Assembly: GCF_010015585.1 (NCBI RefSeq) | Contig: NW_022985083.1 | Span: forward strand, 110,223 to 174,222 | DNA from: Eremomyces bilateralis CBS 781.70 | Taxonomy: Eukaryota > Ascomycota > Dothideomycetes > Eremomycetales > Eremomycetaceae | Direction of reading: 5' to 3' | DNA length: 64,000 nt | In this document: positions 40,908-53,775 of the stretch, piece by piece | Numbering within the stretch: position 1 is the stretch's first letter | Layout: each line of letters opens with the position of its first letter | Notes under the pieces: generated by a model | What the model was told of the DNA's origin: nothing | What the model saw: only the letters and a program-made list of their open reading frames with translations | Databases searched by the model: none | Translations under genes and position numbers: made by a program

Positions 40908-42520
40908 ATGAACCTCTCCACCACTACAATGTCGAACGATCTCCACGGACCACCGCGCAGCGTAGAATCGCTGGCCAAAGAGGCCGCAGATTTCGAATAT
41001 GAGCCTCTGGTGCCTTTAAGGTACTGGTTGCGGGCTGCGGATGCAATCAACAAGCAGGTATATCGAGAATGTCCCGAGCACATCCATGAGTTGCTAATGA
41101 AGCTGTCTCCAGGCGCATGCATACGAACGAGATGGAGATGACCAGGACGCCTACCTCCTCCTTCTTCGACACGCGATTCTCATTTTCGAAAAGCTACAGT
41201 TACATCCCGAAGCCAGACAGAATAGAGTATCCCTTACGCAGGCGAACAACGCCGTGAAATCCAACCTCGCACGGCTCGAGCACCTCAAGCCGAGAATCCG
41301 AGCGCGATATGAACGTCACCTTGAGCAGACCAAGAAACGGAATGATGAGAAGGAGCGCTGGCTGCATGAACATGGGCAGCCAAAGCGGTTATCCTCGGAA
41401 ATGGAACGCCCAAGATCCGGGTCGCGCAACCGGAAATTTGCAGTGGATGCGACGGAGCACCGAGATTTGGCTGTGAAGTTAGCTAGACATGAGTTTGGAT
41501 GGAAACGACCTCGTCGGAGCGTTGACCGGGTAGATGTGGATGATGATGTATCCCAGGATATCGCGGCGGTTGGAAAGCGGAGCCAACAGGCGTTTGCTCA
41601 CCGGAGCATTGGAAGAGAGGGAGAAACGGCACCATTCAAGGCGGCGCCGATGCCATATCCCTCCGTCCCGAAGGGCTCCTCAAACCCATTGGACTCTTTC
41701 TCCAACCTATCGCTCAACACGCCTCCTGTATTGCCTCGAAAGGAGTCCCTCCCACCCTCGCGACCTCGGAAGTTGATCCACGAAGATATTCGGGCTAGCC
41801 CGCCTCCCCTTCCTCAAAAAGTTACAGATACCCCTCCTGCCGCTCTTACTCCCCGATCGATGACTCCCGCGCCGGCATCGAAAGACTACACCTTCAAACC
41901 CTCCGCGTTCGCCGAGAACGGCACGCCCCTCCGAACAATCTTCATCTCTCCCGACCTCCGTCGCCGATTCCTCCAAATCGCCCAACAGAATACCCTCCGG
42001 AGCCTCGAAACCTGCGGAATCCTCTGCGGCAGACTCATCTCCAACGCGCTCTTCGTGTCGCACCTTGTGATACCTGAGCAGGAGGCCACGTCCGATACGT
42101 GTGAAATGGTCAACGAAGAAACTCTCGTGGAGTTCTGTGACGCGAACGACTTGATGACCCTCGGGTGGATCCACACGCACCCGACGCAGACGTGTTTCAT
42201 GAGCAGTCGAGATCTGCATACGCACGGAGGGTATCAGATACAGATGGCGGAGAGTATCGCGATCGTGTGCGCGCCGAGACATGACCCTTCGTGAGTACTC
42301 GTCTCAGACTAGGACCGAACCGCCATCGCTAACGTCTTGTAGATGGGGGATCTTTCGATTGACGGATCCGCCGGGGTTGAAGTCGATCCTGAATTGCACG
42401 CGTCCGGGCATCTTTCATCCACATGAGGAATCAAATATCTACACCGATGCGTCAAGACCGGGCCACGTTTGTGAGGCGAGCGGGTTGGAGTACGAGGTGG
42501 TCGACCTACGGCCAGGGTAG
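40908..42520 (+). CDS. AMSH/STAMBP-like JAMM deubiquitinase
   Basis: AMSH-type metalloproteases cleave Lys63-linked ubiquitin chains on endosomal cargo at the ESCRT machinery. Three exons, 40908-41057, 41113-42290 and 42343-42520, give 501 residues. The N-terminal MIT/USP8-dimerisation-like helical part reads ADFEYEPLVPLRYWLRAADA, then AYLLLLRHAILIFEKLQLHP. The middle is Pro-rich and disordered (PPVLPRKESLPPSRPRK). The C-terminal MPN+ domain opens with PLRTIFISPDLRRRFLQIAQ and has ETCGILCG. The JAMM zinc motif is HTHPTQTCFMSSRD, with His404, His406 and Asp417. SIAIVCAPRHDPSWGIFRL and the closing VCEASGLEYEVVDLRPG are typical. It lies just right of the transposon and converges with utp22. Confidence 0.93.
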
Positions 42521-42637
42521 GCATTTCGTATAGCTGTAGAGAGCAGATATCACGGCTGGTTGCATATTCGGCATAGCGAAGGCGTTTGTTGATACATAGA
42601 TCTGATGATCAAATGAATTATTCCCCTCAATTAACCA

Positions 42638-45600
42638 CTACTTTGCCGACTCCGCAACCTTGCTCACCATATCACCCCCTAGCCTTGCGATCTCGCCCAG
42701 GATCGCTCTCTTGTTGATGAGCGCTGTGAACTTTCCGTCACCCCCTTCTTTTGGATCCTGGCCGGCTTCGATCGGCATCGTCGAATACCCAATCTTCACC
42801 TTCCACGGTCGCCGTTCTGCACTCGGGTTCCATAACCCAGCAATCTTGTTTCCTCCATCCGAATCCCAGAACAGAACCATGATGTCGCCATAGAGCCGCT
42901 CCAAATCTTGCACAAACCACTTGACCGGCTCAAATCCAGCCATCGCATCCTTCGCCTTCCCCCCCGCCAAATTCTTGAACCGCGCATTCTCTTCATGCGG
43001 ATTTCTCGCCCGGGCAATCGCCTTCGCGTCCAACTCCACCACAAAATCAAAATCCTCAACTCCGGAATCAAACAACGTCCCCAAACTCATCAATCCCTCC
43101 TCCCTCTCCCAACGCTTCACCTCCTCCACCGCCGCTCTCGCTAACGCCGTCATCCTCCCCGCAATCACCACCGGCGGCATCCCCCGCTCCGTCCACGCCG
43201 CCCCGTCCGTCTCAATACTACTAGCCACGCACAGCGCCACCCTCGTCATCCCGGGGTCAACTTTCCGCCACGCGCGCAGCCTCGTGACCACCTCCGCATA
43301 CTCGCTCTTACTCATCCCGCCCTCTCCCGCCCCCCCATTTTTCTCGATATTCGCCCTCCCAAAATCCACGCACCACGGCTCTCCGCGCCAATCCCACCTC
43401 GCAATCGCCGCGAGCGTGCGCAGGAAGGCAGCGGTCGGCGTGCCCGGGACGCCGAACGGCTCGGGATGCAGGAACACACGCAGGGCGAGCAGCTCGATGG
43501 TCTCGGGTGCAAAATGCGGGAGGAGGAGATGCGAGGCGAACCAGCGCTTCAGGAGGCGGATGGCGGGGCTAAGGGCCGGGAATCGGGTGGCGGCGGTGGC
43601 GAGGGCTTGGGTGTGGGCGGCGGGGCGGGGGAAGGTGGATTTGTAGGCGGAGAGGGCGAAGGCGGCTTCGTCGCGGGAAGCCGGGGTGGTGAGGTGGGGG
43701 GGTTGGGTGAGGGTGCGGTTGAGGAGGGCGGTTTCACGGTCGTGGTGGATGCGGAGGCGGAGGATGTGGTGGGAGGGGGTGGTGATGTCAAGGTAGGCTT
43801 GGTTTTCGATCGGGTGCATGCGGTTCTCAATGCCGACTTGGGCATGGTAGGAGGAAGAGTGCTCGGAGAGGAGGTCGGAGAGCTTGAGGAGGAAGGCAAC
43901 CTTCGTGTATTGAATTGCTTGGAGGGAATCCGGCCAGCGTCCAGAGCCTTCGAATTCTAGTGTCATGGTGGCAGGACTCGTGGTCGACGATGGAGGATGG
44001 ATGGAAGAGTAACGCAATTGAGGATCGGTTGCTTGGATATGACGGATCTGCAGTGGCAAACCGTCCATGGATCGCAGGTCATTCGTCAAAGTCGTGAATG
44101 CGGAGAGAAGCCCTTGGAAAGGGGCTGTCGGAGCGGTTACATCTTGCCCGCCTCCAGGCAGAAGCTTCCCCGTTTGGTCTCCCTCTAGATGACTTGCTTG
44201 CGCAACCGCTTCACCAAAATGTTGTTCAAGCAGGTACAGGACGATTTGTTCAAAGACAGAAACGCCCGGCTTCTGCTCCCACACCACGCTCTCCAGGATA
44301 CTGCCATCCTTGAACCGCCTGAGCTCAGCTTTGTTGCCCCAGAATTTCCGGAAAGCGTCTGCTTTCGCCTTTTCTTCGGCCGACGGGCCGTGCTCCACAA
44401 GCCTGAAGGCGTGCTGCGGATGGACGACGAACCCGATCTGGATCCTTGCCTTTTCATCCGAGCGTGGGTTTGCATCGCATTTCCAGACCTGGAATTCGGG
44501 GAGTTTGAAGGTGATCAGGCCAACGCGATCTGAAAGACCCTTGAGCAATGTCTTGTGCAATCGACTACATCGCTCTTCCAATGTCTCGAGGCTGCCCTTG
44601 ACTAGAAGGTCATGTTGAGGGACTGTAAGACGGAAGTCATACCGGAGGAACGAAGAATCGGCTCGTTGAATGAATGTAGACTCAAACTGGTCGAAAACCG
44701 TGTCCCCGAGTGCTGTCACGGATGACCTTGCAGCTTGCCTCAGCGATTCGTATGACCAGGACCGAACCTTATAAAGCAGATTGACTCCACTCTCGGCTTC
44801 AATAAACACAGGACAATCTCCCTGTGTCCAAGTGCCAAAGCTCTTCGGATTGTGAGAAACAAACGGCTGAGAGCGAAGGTCGTTGTTGGCCAGAAATTGT
44901 AATGTGGCTTTGAAGAGCTGGTAGCTGCTGAACCCAGGGGAGAGGACATTGCTGCGGTGTCGCAAAAGCGTCGCCATGGTCGAGGCCCATTCAAAATTGC
45001 CGAATCCACCATTAGCAATGCTTCCACCAAGTCCTCTTTGCCTCAGCCAAATTCGCCCAAATAGACAGGCGTCTTGAAATCCATCGCAGTGGTTTGAAGC
45101 ACCCTCAATAAGCTTCGATAGAACGAGCGGGCTAGCATCGGCGAGGAGCGAGGCATTATAAAAGGGGGTTGGCGGGAGCTTCTCGGGATTGGCATGCCCT
45201 TCTTCTCCTCGAGGTCGAACGCAGTTCTTGTGTGGCGCAATCTTCTCGCGAGGGAATTGATTCGGCTGGCAGCTCGGAATGATTTGAATGAAAGACTTCG
45301 TTTTTGCAAGCCCATCTTCGCTCCCACCTTTTGCAAACCGAATAGCGAGGATTGGATGCAAGCGGTTTCCATTGAGATAGCTGTAGGAGACGTCGAACTT
45401 GTGCGCCGAGGAGCTCAGCAGGGCCGATGCGATCTGCGCAAGATAGTAGGCACGCTTGTAGAAGTACCGGTAGTTCAAATAATCTTTCTCTTGAAACAGA
45501 GCTGATGGCATGCACACAACCAAGTCGACGCCTAGCTCTTCCCCAACCCTGTTAAACCTTTTGGTCTGGTAACTGCCGCTCACAGTAATGGACGAAGGCT

Positions 45601-46117
45601 TGAGATATTGCAGCTTGTAGTTCGCGTCTTTTGGGGGGCGCGGATCAGGAAAGGGTACAGCTGTCTTGTGCTGCTTCAGCAATGCTTTTTCCGCTTCCGA
45701 TACAGATCGTGGCTCAGTATCTGGAATCGTCTCGATGAATTTTCTCAGGGTCCTGACGACCTTGTCGATACTGGCTTCCCTGGGTCCAGCTCTGGGTCTG
45801 GCCTGGTCCAGGAGATCGTCGCATTGAAGCTTGAACAAGTTGGATTTGAAGATTGCCCCGGTGTACATTTCTCCCATCATAGTGTCATCCCTTTTTTCAG
45901 CACGGCGACGCCCGTTTGCCTTGGCCTTGGGACCATTCCTGTCATCAGCAGGGGCACTATCCGCGGAGTCACTTCCGGATTCAAGTTCTTCTTCTTCGTC
46001 CAACTCTTCATCCGAAAAGTCATTTTCAGGTTCTCTCACTCCGTTGGAAGAAGGAAGATCTGCATCCTTGGGTGTCGGATGGGATATCTTCCGGCGCTTC
46101 ACGGCTGCGGATGCCAT
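42638..46117 (-). CDS. utp22: U3 snoRNP component Utp22 (Nrap family)
   Basis: Utp22 forms the UTP-C complex with Rrp7 in the small-subunit processome, acting in 18S rRNA maturation in the nucleolus. A single exon of 1159 residues starts at the ATG at 46117 (MASAAVKRRKISHPTPKDAD). The frame stays open upstream, but that sequence is leader-like. A basic/acidic N-terminal part (FSDEELDEEEELESGSDSAD) is followed by Nrap domains: NYKLQYLKPSSITVSGSYQT, EELGVDLVVCMPSALFQEKD, YLNYRYFYKRAYYLAQIAS, FGRIWLRQRGLGGSIANGGF, and near the end FVQDLERLYGDIMVLFWDSD with AGLWNPSAERRPWKVKIGYS. The nucleotidyltransferase-like folds are known to be inactive in this family. Length is normal. Confidence 0.95.
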   Translation of the reverse strand: MASAAVKRRKISHPTPKDADLPSSNGVREPENDFSDEELDEEEELESGSDSADSAPADDRNGPKAKANGRRRAEKRDDTMMGEMYTGAIFKSNLFKLQCDDLLDQARPRAGPREASIDKVVRTLRKFIETIPDTEPRSVSEAEKALLKQHKTAVPFPDPRPPKDANYKLQYLKPSSITVSGSYQTKRFNRVGEELGVDLVVCMPSALFQEKDYLNYRYFYKRAYYLAQIASALLSSSAHKFDVSYSYLNGNRLHPILAIRFAKGGSEDGLAKTKSFIQIIPSCQPNQFPREKIAPHKNCVRPRGEEGHANPEKLPPTPFYNASLLADASPLVLSKLIEGASNHCDGFQDACLFGRIWLRQRGLGGSIANGGFGNFEWASTMATLLRHRSNVLSPGFSSYQLFKATLQFLANNDLRSQPFVSHNPKSFGTWTQGDCPVFIEAESGVNLLYKVRSWSYESLRQAARSSVTALGDTVFDQFESTFIQRADSSFLRYDFRLTVPQHDLLVKGSLETLEERCSRLHKTLLKGLSDRVGLITFKLPEFQVWKCDANPRSDEKARIQIGFVVHPQHAFRLVEHGPSAEEKAKADAFRKFWGNKAELRRFKDGSILESVVWEQKPGVSVFEQIVLYLLEQHFGEAVAQASHLEGDQTGKLLPGGGQDVTAPTAPFQGLLSAFTTLTNDLRSMDGLPLQIRHIQATDPQLRYSSIHPPSSTTSPATMTLEFEGSGRWPDSLQAIQYTKVAFLLKLSDLLSEHSSSYHAQVGIENRMHPIENQAYLDITTPSHHILRLRIHHDRETALLNRTLTQPPHLTTPASRDEAAFALSAYKSTFPRPAAHTQALATAATRFPALSPAIRLLKRWFASHLLLPHFAPETIELLALRVFLHPEPFGVPGTPTAAFLRTLAAIARWDWRGEPWCVDFGRANIEKNGGAGEGGMSKSEYAEVVTRLRAWRKVDPGMTRVALCVASSIETDGAAWTERGMPPVVIAGRMTALARAAVEEVKRWEREEGLMSLGTLFDSGVEDFDFVVELDAKAIARARNPHEENARFKNLAGGKAKDAMAGFEPVKWFVQDLERLYGDIMVLFWDSDGGNKIAGLWNPSAERRPWKVKIGYSTMPIEAGQDPKEGGDGKFTALINKRAILGEIARLGGDMVSKVAESAK

Positions 46118-46590
46118 GTCGACGTTTGATGAAGTCCAACAGATTATAGCTAATACCGGTCCCCCAGGGTAAGTAGTGAATGATTTCGTAGCCGTAAGGT
46201 CGCAATAATAGCGCTGTTGAAGTTGGACAATGAAGTCTTCGTCCTCAAGTCGCGTGTATGAAATTTTCCCCAATCCAAAATCCAGGGTCCAGTGACAGGG
46301 ATGGGTGCAGAAGCTTAGCGGGGGGTTGGCGGGCCTAGTCTGGCGTGTCTGGTAGTCCCTAACTATTGTATGACGCAAACTTCCGACGTCGGGGTTTGCA
46401 CCGGCGAATGTGACGGTGACGCTACGAACGAACAACACTACAACTCTGCAACCCCCACGGTGTTTCCAACAATTTCTAGTAAGCACTGCAGATCATCTTC
46501 TCCGCATCTGTAATTAATATCCATCTCTTCTATATATCTTGATCGTCTTGTAACGTCAGCGCTTGGTGAGACGCGATCACACCAAGATAC
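46118..46590. promoter_or_regulatory. shared divergent intergenic of utp22 and cystathionine gamma-synthase
   Basis: This 473-bp region must hold both promoters and leaders. I saw no CACGTG motif here, although such sites often control fungal sulphur genes. Confidence 0.5.
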
Positions 46591-49010
46591 ATGGCTTCCA
46601 CAATGACTGAAGAGGATATTGGCGTTGGTGAAACTATACCTCCGCTAACGGCGCATGTGAGCGATGGATTCCAGACTACGAGGTGTACGCTGACTGACTT
46701 CGGTATTTAGGCCGTCAGCGTGTCGTTGCCAACATGGAGGGCAAATGTGGGATACGAGGAAGGGCAGGACTGGGTTCTCAGTAAAATGCAATCCGGCTAC
46801 CCAAGGTAAGCTGCTACTAGACACACCAGGAACCAAGGGGCGTACGGAGGCTGGCATAGTCCTTGACATCTAACACTCCCCTAGATTCTTCGTACACAAG
46901 TCGATACAGGCGCTTGCAGCAGCGATTGTCCTCAAGTATGGTTTGCCGGGAGAGACGGCGATGCTCTTTCCAAGGTCATCCTGTGCAGCCCGGTGTATTG
47001 AATTCTTCAACACCCAGGGGGTAAAGCTGGACTCGAAAGAACTCCGGATTGTCGACCTGGTTCCGACGAAAGAATTCATAGAGCAAGCCACGGCGGGAAA
47101 GTTCATCCTACCCCGAATTTCAGCGGTCATTTTCCCAGAAGAACACTTTCCTACTGCAAAGTCATTCTGGCAGCACACGGGCGAAGGTGTCTCGAGTCGA
47201 CGAGCAGAGTACGCTCACTCGTCATTTCAGAACGGGCTATTGATCAGCAAAACCCAAGCGGAAGAGAGTGCAAGACTATGTAGAGGTCCCAGGCGGTATC
47301 AACGGCGGACATCGATCGAGCGGACCGGCCCGGAAAACGCAGTCACTGGTATTCCCGAGACTCAGGATCCAACCCAGTATGTGGAAGAACGGTTCGGGAG
47401 AAATCTGGAGATGGCCTTCGCAGACAATGCGAAGACTGCCATTCGACGGAGAATTGCAGGAGGTCTCACCGAAGATGTGGATCTGGCAGAAGCGATGCGG
47501 AGGGAAAAAGAAGAATCCTCAATCCAACGGATGCCTGGGCTGTCAGAAGATGATGTTTATTTGTATCCTTGTGGAATGAATGCAATCTTCCAGACGTTTC
47601 GCTCCCTGGCGATCGCTAAAGGAAAGCAATTGAAGAGCATCGAATATGGGTTCGCCTCATCTTTCGCCTCATGGAGGGTCACCAATCTCACTAACCTCCG
47701 ATTAGGTTTCCGTACATCGATACGTTGAAGATTTTACAGAAGTTCGGGCCCGGGTGCCTGTTCTACGGTTTTGGATCCGCCGAAGAACTGGATGATCTGG
47801 AACAGCGCCTCGAGAAGGGTGAAAAATATCTTGCTCTCTTCTGCGAGTGTCCCGGCAATCCGCTACTGAAAACGCCAGATCTTCAGAGGATTCGCTCGCT
47901 GGCTGACAAATATGGCTTTTATGTGGTCGTTGACGAAACGGTCGGAAACTTCCTAAACGTGAGGGTGCTGCCATATGCCGACGTCGTGGTCAGCAGCTTG
48001 ACCAAAATCTTCAGCGGCGACAGTAATGTCATGGGTGGGAGGTACGATAATTCGATTCCCGTCTGAGTTATTCTAAATACTGATTGGTTGGTTAGTGCAA
48101 TCCTGAATCCTAATGGCGAGTCATATTCCGAGATCAAGAAGGTTTGGAACCAAGACTATGAGGACAACTACTGGGCCGAAGATGCGCTATTCATGGAGCG
48201 CAATAGCCGAGACTTTGTCTCCAGGATTGAGCGGGTCAATACAAACGCGGACGCTATCAACGAAGTCCTTCTATCGAGTCCGAAAGGTGAGTTTGTAATT
48301 TGCATCTAGATTTGTCACGATCAGACTTTATTGCACCTCCAATCCCCAGCTGCCACAATGCCCATGACTCTTATAATTTCATCTGACGATTTACTCGCAG
48401 TGAAGGAAGTCTATTATCCCAAGAATGGGTCCACAAGAGAACTTTACGACCGCATCCGCACACCAAATGGCGGGTACGGCGGCCTACTCTCCGCAACTTT
48501 CTACTCACAGAGCGATGCGAAGACTTTCTTTGACAACCTGGACACGGCCAAAGGTCCCAGCTTGGGGACCAACTTCACCTTAAGGTTTGTCTCCCCTTCC
48601 ACCCAGTGATCTACAGTGGCGGCTCTGCCGTCCCGCGGCGGAGACCGAAAGTTCAGCCCTGGGTTGAGAATATGTAACGGCTAACATTCTGTCAGCTCAC
48701 CGTACGTGATTCTGGCACATTTCACTGAACTTGACTGGGTAAGTGAGACTTTCTCTATCGTTTGCGCCTACAACGCTTTCCTTTTCACCCCGCGAGCCAC
48801 TTTGTCTTACCTCGCCTGTTGCATGCATCGCCATAAACCGCCACTACCCATTTTCCGGTATAGATCTGGTGTCTGACAGCGAACGCATCATAGGCCGCGT
48901 CGTTTGGTGTGGACGTCGATCTCGTGAGAGTGTCGGTGGGGTTGGAACCGACGGATCAGCTAGTTGCAACGTTTCAAACGGCTCTCGATGCCATTAAAAA
49001 CGACTCCTGA
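46591..49010 (+). CDS. metB: Cystathionine gamma-synthase
   Basis: This PLP enzyme makes cystathionine from cysteine and an O-acylhomoserine in methionine synthesis (yeast Str2p; metB in Aspergillus). Eight exons, 46591-46656, 46711-46805, 46885-47649, 47706-48041, 48096-48286, 48401-48584, 48696-48738 and 48894-49010, give 598 residues. The fungal long form has an N-terminal extension ([37 protein letters not shown]). The catalytic part holds [54 protein letters not shown], the PLP aspartate in [13 protein letters not shown] and the PLP lysine 409 in [12 protein letters not shown]. It ends with [20 protein letters not shown]. Intron 3 has an unusual gttcgc donor; intron 7 is 155 bp. Confidence 0.93.
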
Positions 49011-52000
49011 AAGACTTGCGAAGCAGTGATGCCTCGTTTCCGCTCGGCGACTCCGAGGAGTTCTAAGGAGGGAGACGGAACACAGTCAGCAAGGCATCTA
49101 GGCGGCGGAATTGGAAGCTAAAACTTGGAGTGGTGCCTTTTGCAAGTTGCAGTTACGGCTCACAGTCACGCTTGACAGATACAGCAATTAGCATGGCATC
49201 ATCAAACCCTATTGCAAACCATTTCAGCGTCCAGATATTTCCAGTCATATGGACGAGAACTAAGAAATGGATGGTGTTAAGCGTGGTATTAACTCCGTCC
49301 TTAGTAATAGGTTGACCCAGGCTGGTTGGTGGTTGGGGCCTTGGGGCCTTGGGGGTTCGTCCCTCCGTCTTTTCCGGTTCATAACGGAGAAATGTTGATC
49401 CGCATCCGACCCCAGCCCCTGAGCAGCATCTCCAGCCCCGACCTTTCTTATCATGAATTAGTTCACTTTGCTCGTACTTCCGTCAGGACCCATCCCGTTT
49501 CGCGGCAAGAAATGAAGTCTAAGATGGCCCATGTTCCTCGAAAGATGAAGATCGTCGCCGTTCGATAATTTGAAATTCCTTGGTGCTGTGCATTTTTGAG
49601 CGAATGTGTTGGGTGACCCGTCTCAATTCGTCTCAGGGACGGCGGGGTTCGAATCGTCACAACCTTCTGAATTGGAATCGCCTGGAGGATGAAACGCGAA
49701 AGGATTTGATGTGCATTATTATATTGCGTTTTGTCTAGAACGCTGCACAGACGGGCTATATGCAGGAGGTATGAACAAGTATCGTATTCTAAGTTTCGAC
49801 GTTGGTCCTCTTTCCGTACGTCTGGAACCAATATCTGCAACTAGGTGACCATCGAGTATTGATGTTGATTGATGAGACCACCACATTAGCCGTTGTCGGC
49901 TATTGCGAGAAGTATTCCAGATTTCCAACATCCATCATCTACCTATCAAATTGTGGACATGGAACCAGGGATAATGGGCCCCCTTGCCCCACGAATATAG
50001 TGGCGCCACAGCCTTCCACACCCTTGAACAGATCCTTAAAAGGAAAGGCTGGGGCCAGATATAATATTCCCTGCAATTCGACAATTTCCCTCTAATTGGC
50101 GTTCAGTGTCCCGAATACATACGTACCTACCTAGCGTGATCTACTGCGGACAGTACGCCTGCGGCTATTTCGACTCGTACATTGGCTAGGGGTGAAGAAT
50201 AGAAGTGTCGCAGGTCACGATGCACGAGGCTAGGATATGGCTATCTCTTTTTATTTTAGCATCAAACAGCGGAGGTTGTCCAAGGATGAAGGAGAAGGTC
50301 GAAACAGGTCACTATGTTCGAGGAACATGGAACAAGCTGAACCATCTCAAATGCCGATATACCGATGTGAACGGGTCAATGGGCTGGTCGACCGGACTGG
50401 TACATAGGGTGTACGCTGCTGTGCTCGGCTACTGTGTCCCCACTCCCCAGACCTCATTCTGCGAGCCACACTTGCATCTGCATGGGATGATTCATGATGC
50501 TGGGACTTGGGAGGCTCCCGAGTGGGGTTCAGGAACGGGTAGGGGGGGTGACTCGTTGGGATGAGACTTGGAGAGCGTTGTGACTGGGCAGAAGCTCCAG
50601 CTATTCAACTATCCCAGGTTCAGATATCCAACTCTATTCCATCCCTCTACGGACAGCTGAGCAATTAATCTAGTCACTGATTGATATGTCGGTATACATA
50701 TGACGCATACCAGAATCGGACATTTATTGAATCCCACCCAACTCCACGGATCAGGTCATCCCATGCCCCCATTTCGCAGGACCGCAGGAGGTTTCGGCTC
50801 GGGGCCTTTCAGCTTCTAATTCCGTACTCCCAATGGTGGTCAGCGGAAATGTCAGGTGGACGGAATCGGTCCCTAGACAAAGGATGAGGCTCTGTTTCGG
50901 CATTTCCGCTTGAACCACTTCGGAGGAGGCGGCTTGCCCTATCACGCAAGTGACGTAAGGAGGTACGATCAATATAAGCGACGATCTTCGATTCGCCATC
51001 GACGAACGGGGTCCAACAATTGATGTTGTTGCTTTGTTTCAACGACCAGTGTATCTCCTGACAAGATCTTATTAGGGTTCGCTGCCGTCTGTATTGATAT
51101 TGCTTCAAGATTAGCCATGGTGGAATGACGTCTCGCATATCCGGCGTCGACTCGGGCAATTAAATCTGAAAGCAGCCAACTAGACTCAACTTTTTTTGTT
51201 GGTTACTGAGTGGTACCATCTGGTCCAAATATTATTGGTCAAACAAAAAGTAGCATTGATCGCCCACAGGTACAGATACCATGTACACGAGCGATCTCCT
51301 GCGAATCTGCCAAGAACGTTTGATCTAGAGGTAGATTAGCTATTCATATTTCATCGTTTATGGAGTAACTATAGAGATTGGAGTAACTAGTTAGTTATGG
51401 ACTAGTTAACTTAGCCTATTAGGGGTTAGTTTGGAGGGGGGGAATCTGGAATCAATATCAAATTCAAATTCAAAGGATCATCATTCGTGATCCACATTCC
51501 ACTCGGGTGATGAAGTGTCAAGGCCCAAAGGTCGAATATCCTGACCTCGTTTCCACTTGACGTCCACTGGACCTCGCACTACGATGATGGGTGGGCAGGG
51601 AACTCCCGACAAGGTGGGCTCACACAAGAGGGTGTGTCTCTGCCTCTGGTGTTTGGAATTCGGATACACTCGTCTGAATTCGGAAAAGCATGATAGTCGA
51701 AAATCCTCCACATGCCCAATCTCGGAAGATTATGCTGCATTTGCAGCGTCCGCATTGAAACGGTGACAGGGGCACCACGCTGACCTCCTTAGGGCTGCGG
51801 ACCTACGGTTGATAACGGCGCTGTAGGTCATTAAGCACTTAAGCAGCCGTTCGCCAATTCCACGCTAATATTCCCAAAATAAGAAACTGCGGGACGGACC
51901 ACGTTTCGAGATGCATCATAAAGTAGTTCAGACAAGCATTCAGCATTAATTGCGGGCGATAGCAGCGGTCCTGCGGTAGTAGTTCTAAATCGGGCATGTA

Positions 52001-53775
52001 CGACTTCAAAGGCGTGGCGCAGCCCCTTGGAGCGGGATGATCTGGTGTGTCTTGTAGCCGGGGATATGCTTGTCTGACGGTTGGTACTTGGCATGCAGCA
52101 GATCATTGTTGGAACCTGGAATAGGACAGGTTGAAGAAGAATCGGCAGTCACATAGCCTGATAACCATTACCGTAGTGTGTTGTCTATACAAAGTATTGT
52201 TGGCCGTTTATCTTTCTGATATCTGATGTCGGCGTGACTAGTTGATACATGTAGGTAACCGTTCCCGCAGCCTTAGCGTATCGGCTGCAAGGCTCCAATA
52301 ATCGCCCATAATTATGAACGGAATACATTTCTGATTTCTCATAAACGTCACCATCATTAAGGACTGAACAAGTCATGATAAATGAAACATTCTACTAATA
52401 CTAGTAATGTGTTGGTGGCGTTGCAATCCTTCGCCGTGAGAGGAGGATTTCAAAATGCGCTAATATACCGATTCTCCCTCCACTACCGGCTAACTCCACC
52501 CGCGGCCATGGACTGCGCATCCACTTCCACCCGATCTTAGTCCTACAGTACAGTACGTAGTATCCCGGTGTATCCAATCTCCACTCCAACTCACTCGCCG
52601 GCCTGCACAAAAACACAGTGCACAACTGCACGCACACCTCTTCTGATCGTCTCGCTTCTCTCTGCGGCCCGCGGCCTTACGGGCAAGGAGATGGACAGGG
52701 AGATGGCGGTTGATGCGTATCGTGGCTCGGTTTGCGGCACGGTGTTCGACTCGGTTTGGCGTCATCCACTCATCCTGGCTTTTCATCGACCTGTCCAACA
52801 AGGTCGGCACTGCCATTATGAACAACATGGATACACAATTTAGCGGAGCGGAACGGGACAACTGTCACGATGAGTGACATGAATGGTCCAATTTCTCACG
52901 ATCTCCGCGCTGGGCCATATCAGACCTACTTCCTTCTCCCTTATGGGGACAATTTCCCGTTTGAGTATAGTCACGGATATGGCAATGTCTTCAAAAGTTC
53001 AAGTCCTTGAAGAACAAGCACCTGTCCTTGCAGTGAAATCCCTGGGCTCCCGTCCACCAAAGCCTAACATATTTTCGACTGTCACCATTCTTCGCGTTGC
53101 AACATAGCCTTGTAACCAACATCAACCCGCTAGCCTGGACAATCTTGAATTCACAACTGCCAATGCAGGGCCCACCCGCAGGCGGATGAAACTAAATCTA
53201 TCCTTGGGATAGTGAGTATCTGTGCTCAACACTTCGAACTGCTAAAAAATAACGGCCGCCAGGACCACTGACAGACCGGTCACGACCAGGGGGTCGATCC
53301 TTCAAAGCACCCCCCAAAAGCACCAAGCCTCACTTCCCAGGAATGAGGATGTGGGCTGTTCCTGGGCTCACAAGTCCTCTCTGGAGTCCCAAAGGCCAAA
53401 TGGCACCCAGAATGTCGAATCACTGTTGGCTCCTCGAAATTTTATATCATGCCTAGCTTCCCGTCGCCGGGCATAGTGTAGCCACGACACAGACGATATC
53501 TGTTCACCTTAATCTTGCTCCAAGTCTCAGTTATTATCTTCTTTTCCTTGTCTCAAAGAGTCGACTGCACGATATCCCAATCTAGCATACCCTGTCTGTA
53601 TAACGGTGTCGTTACCCCTCCACCTCTCCCTGCTCGTTATCAAATAACATCATAGCGTAAGGAAACGCTTTCTTCCTCTCCCTCCCTTCTTCCCTCCATT
53701 CCCCACATCATCCACCTCTCCCCACTCTCCCTCCACCCTCCAAATTCCAAGTCCTTCGAGTCTTCAAGTCCCTAA
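49011..53775. other. 4.8-kb gene-poor region upstream of the C2H2 regulator
   Basis: No frame here looks like protein, and no tRNA, rRNA or transposon was recognised. AT-rich patches occur near 51310-51470 and 52300-52400. The last 150 bp are strongly pyrimidine-rich. The region may be a long regulatory region and leader of the regulator gene, or decayed sequence. Confidence 0.5.
53669..53770 (+). promoter_or_regulatory. pyrimidine-rich tract before the C2H2 regulator ATG
   Basis: An about 100-bp CT-rich tract (runs like TTCCTCTCCCTCCCTTCTTC) lies just upstream of the ATG at 53776. Such tracts are common around transcription starts of well expressed fungal genes. Confidence 0.5.

Noticed and set aside
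43466-43960. Glycine-rich plus-strand frame
   Set aside because: Antisense shadow of GC-rich utp22 coding sequence.
47268-47579. Apparent frame change inside cystathionine gamma-synthase
   Set aside because: The competing plus-strand frame has no family sequence; the main frame continues into [19 protein letters not shown] without a break.
49640-49665. GGTTCGAATC, similar to a tRNA B box
   Set aside because: No matching A box, acceptor stem or T-stem pairing could be found around it.
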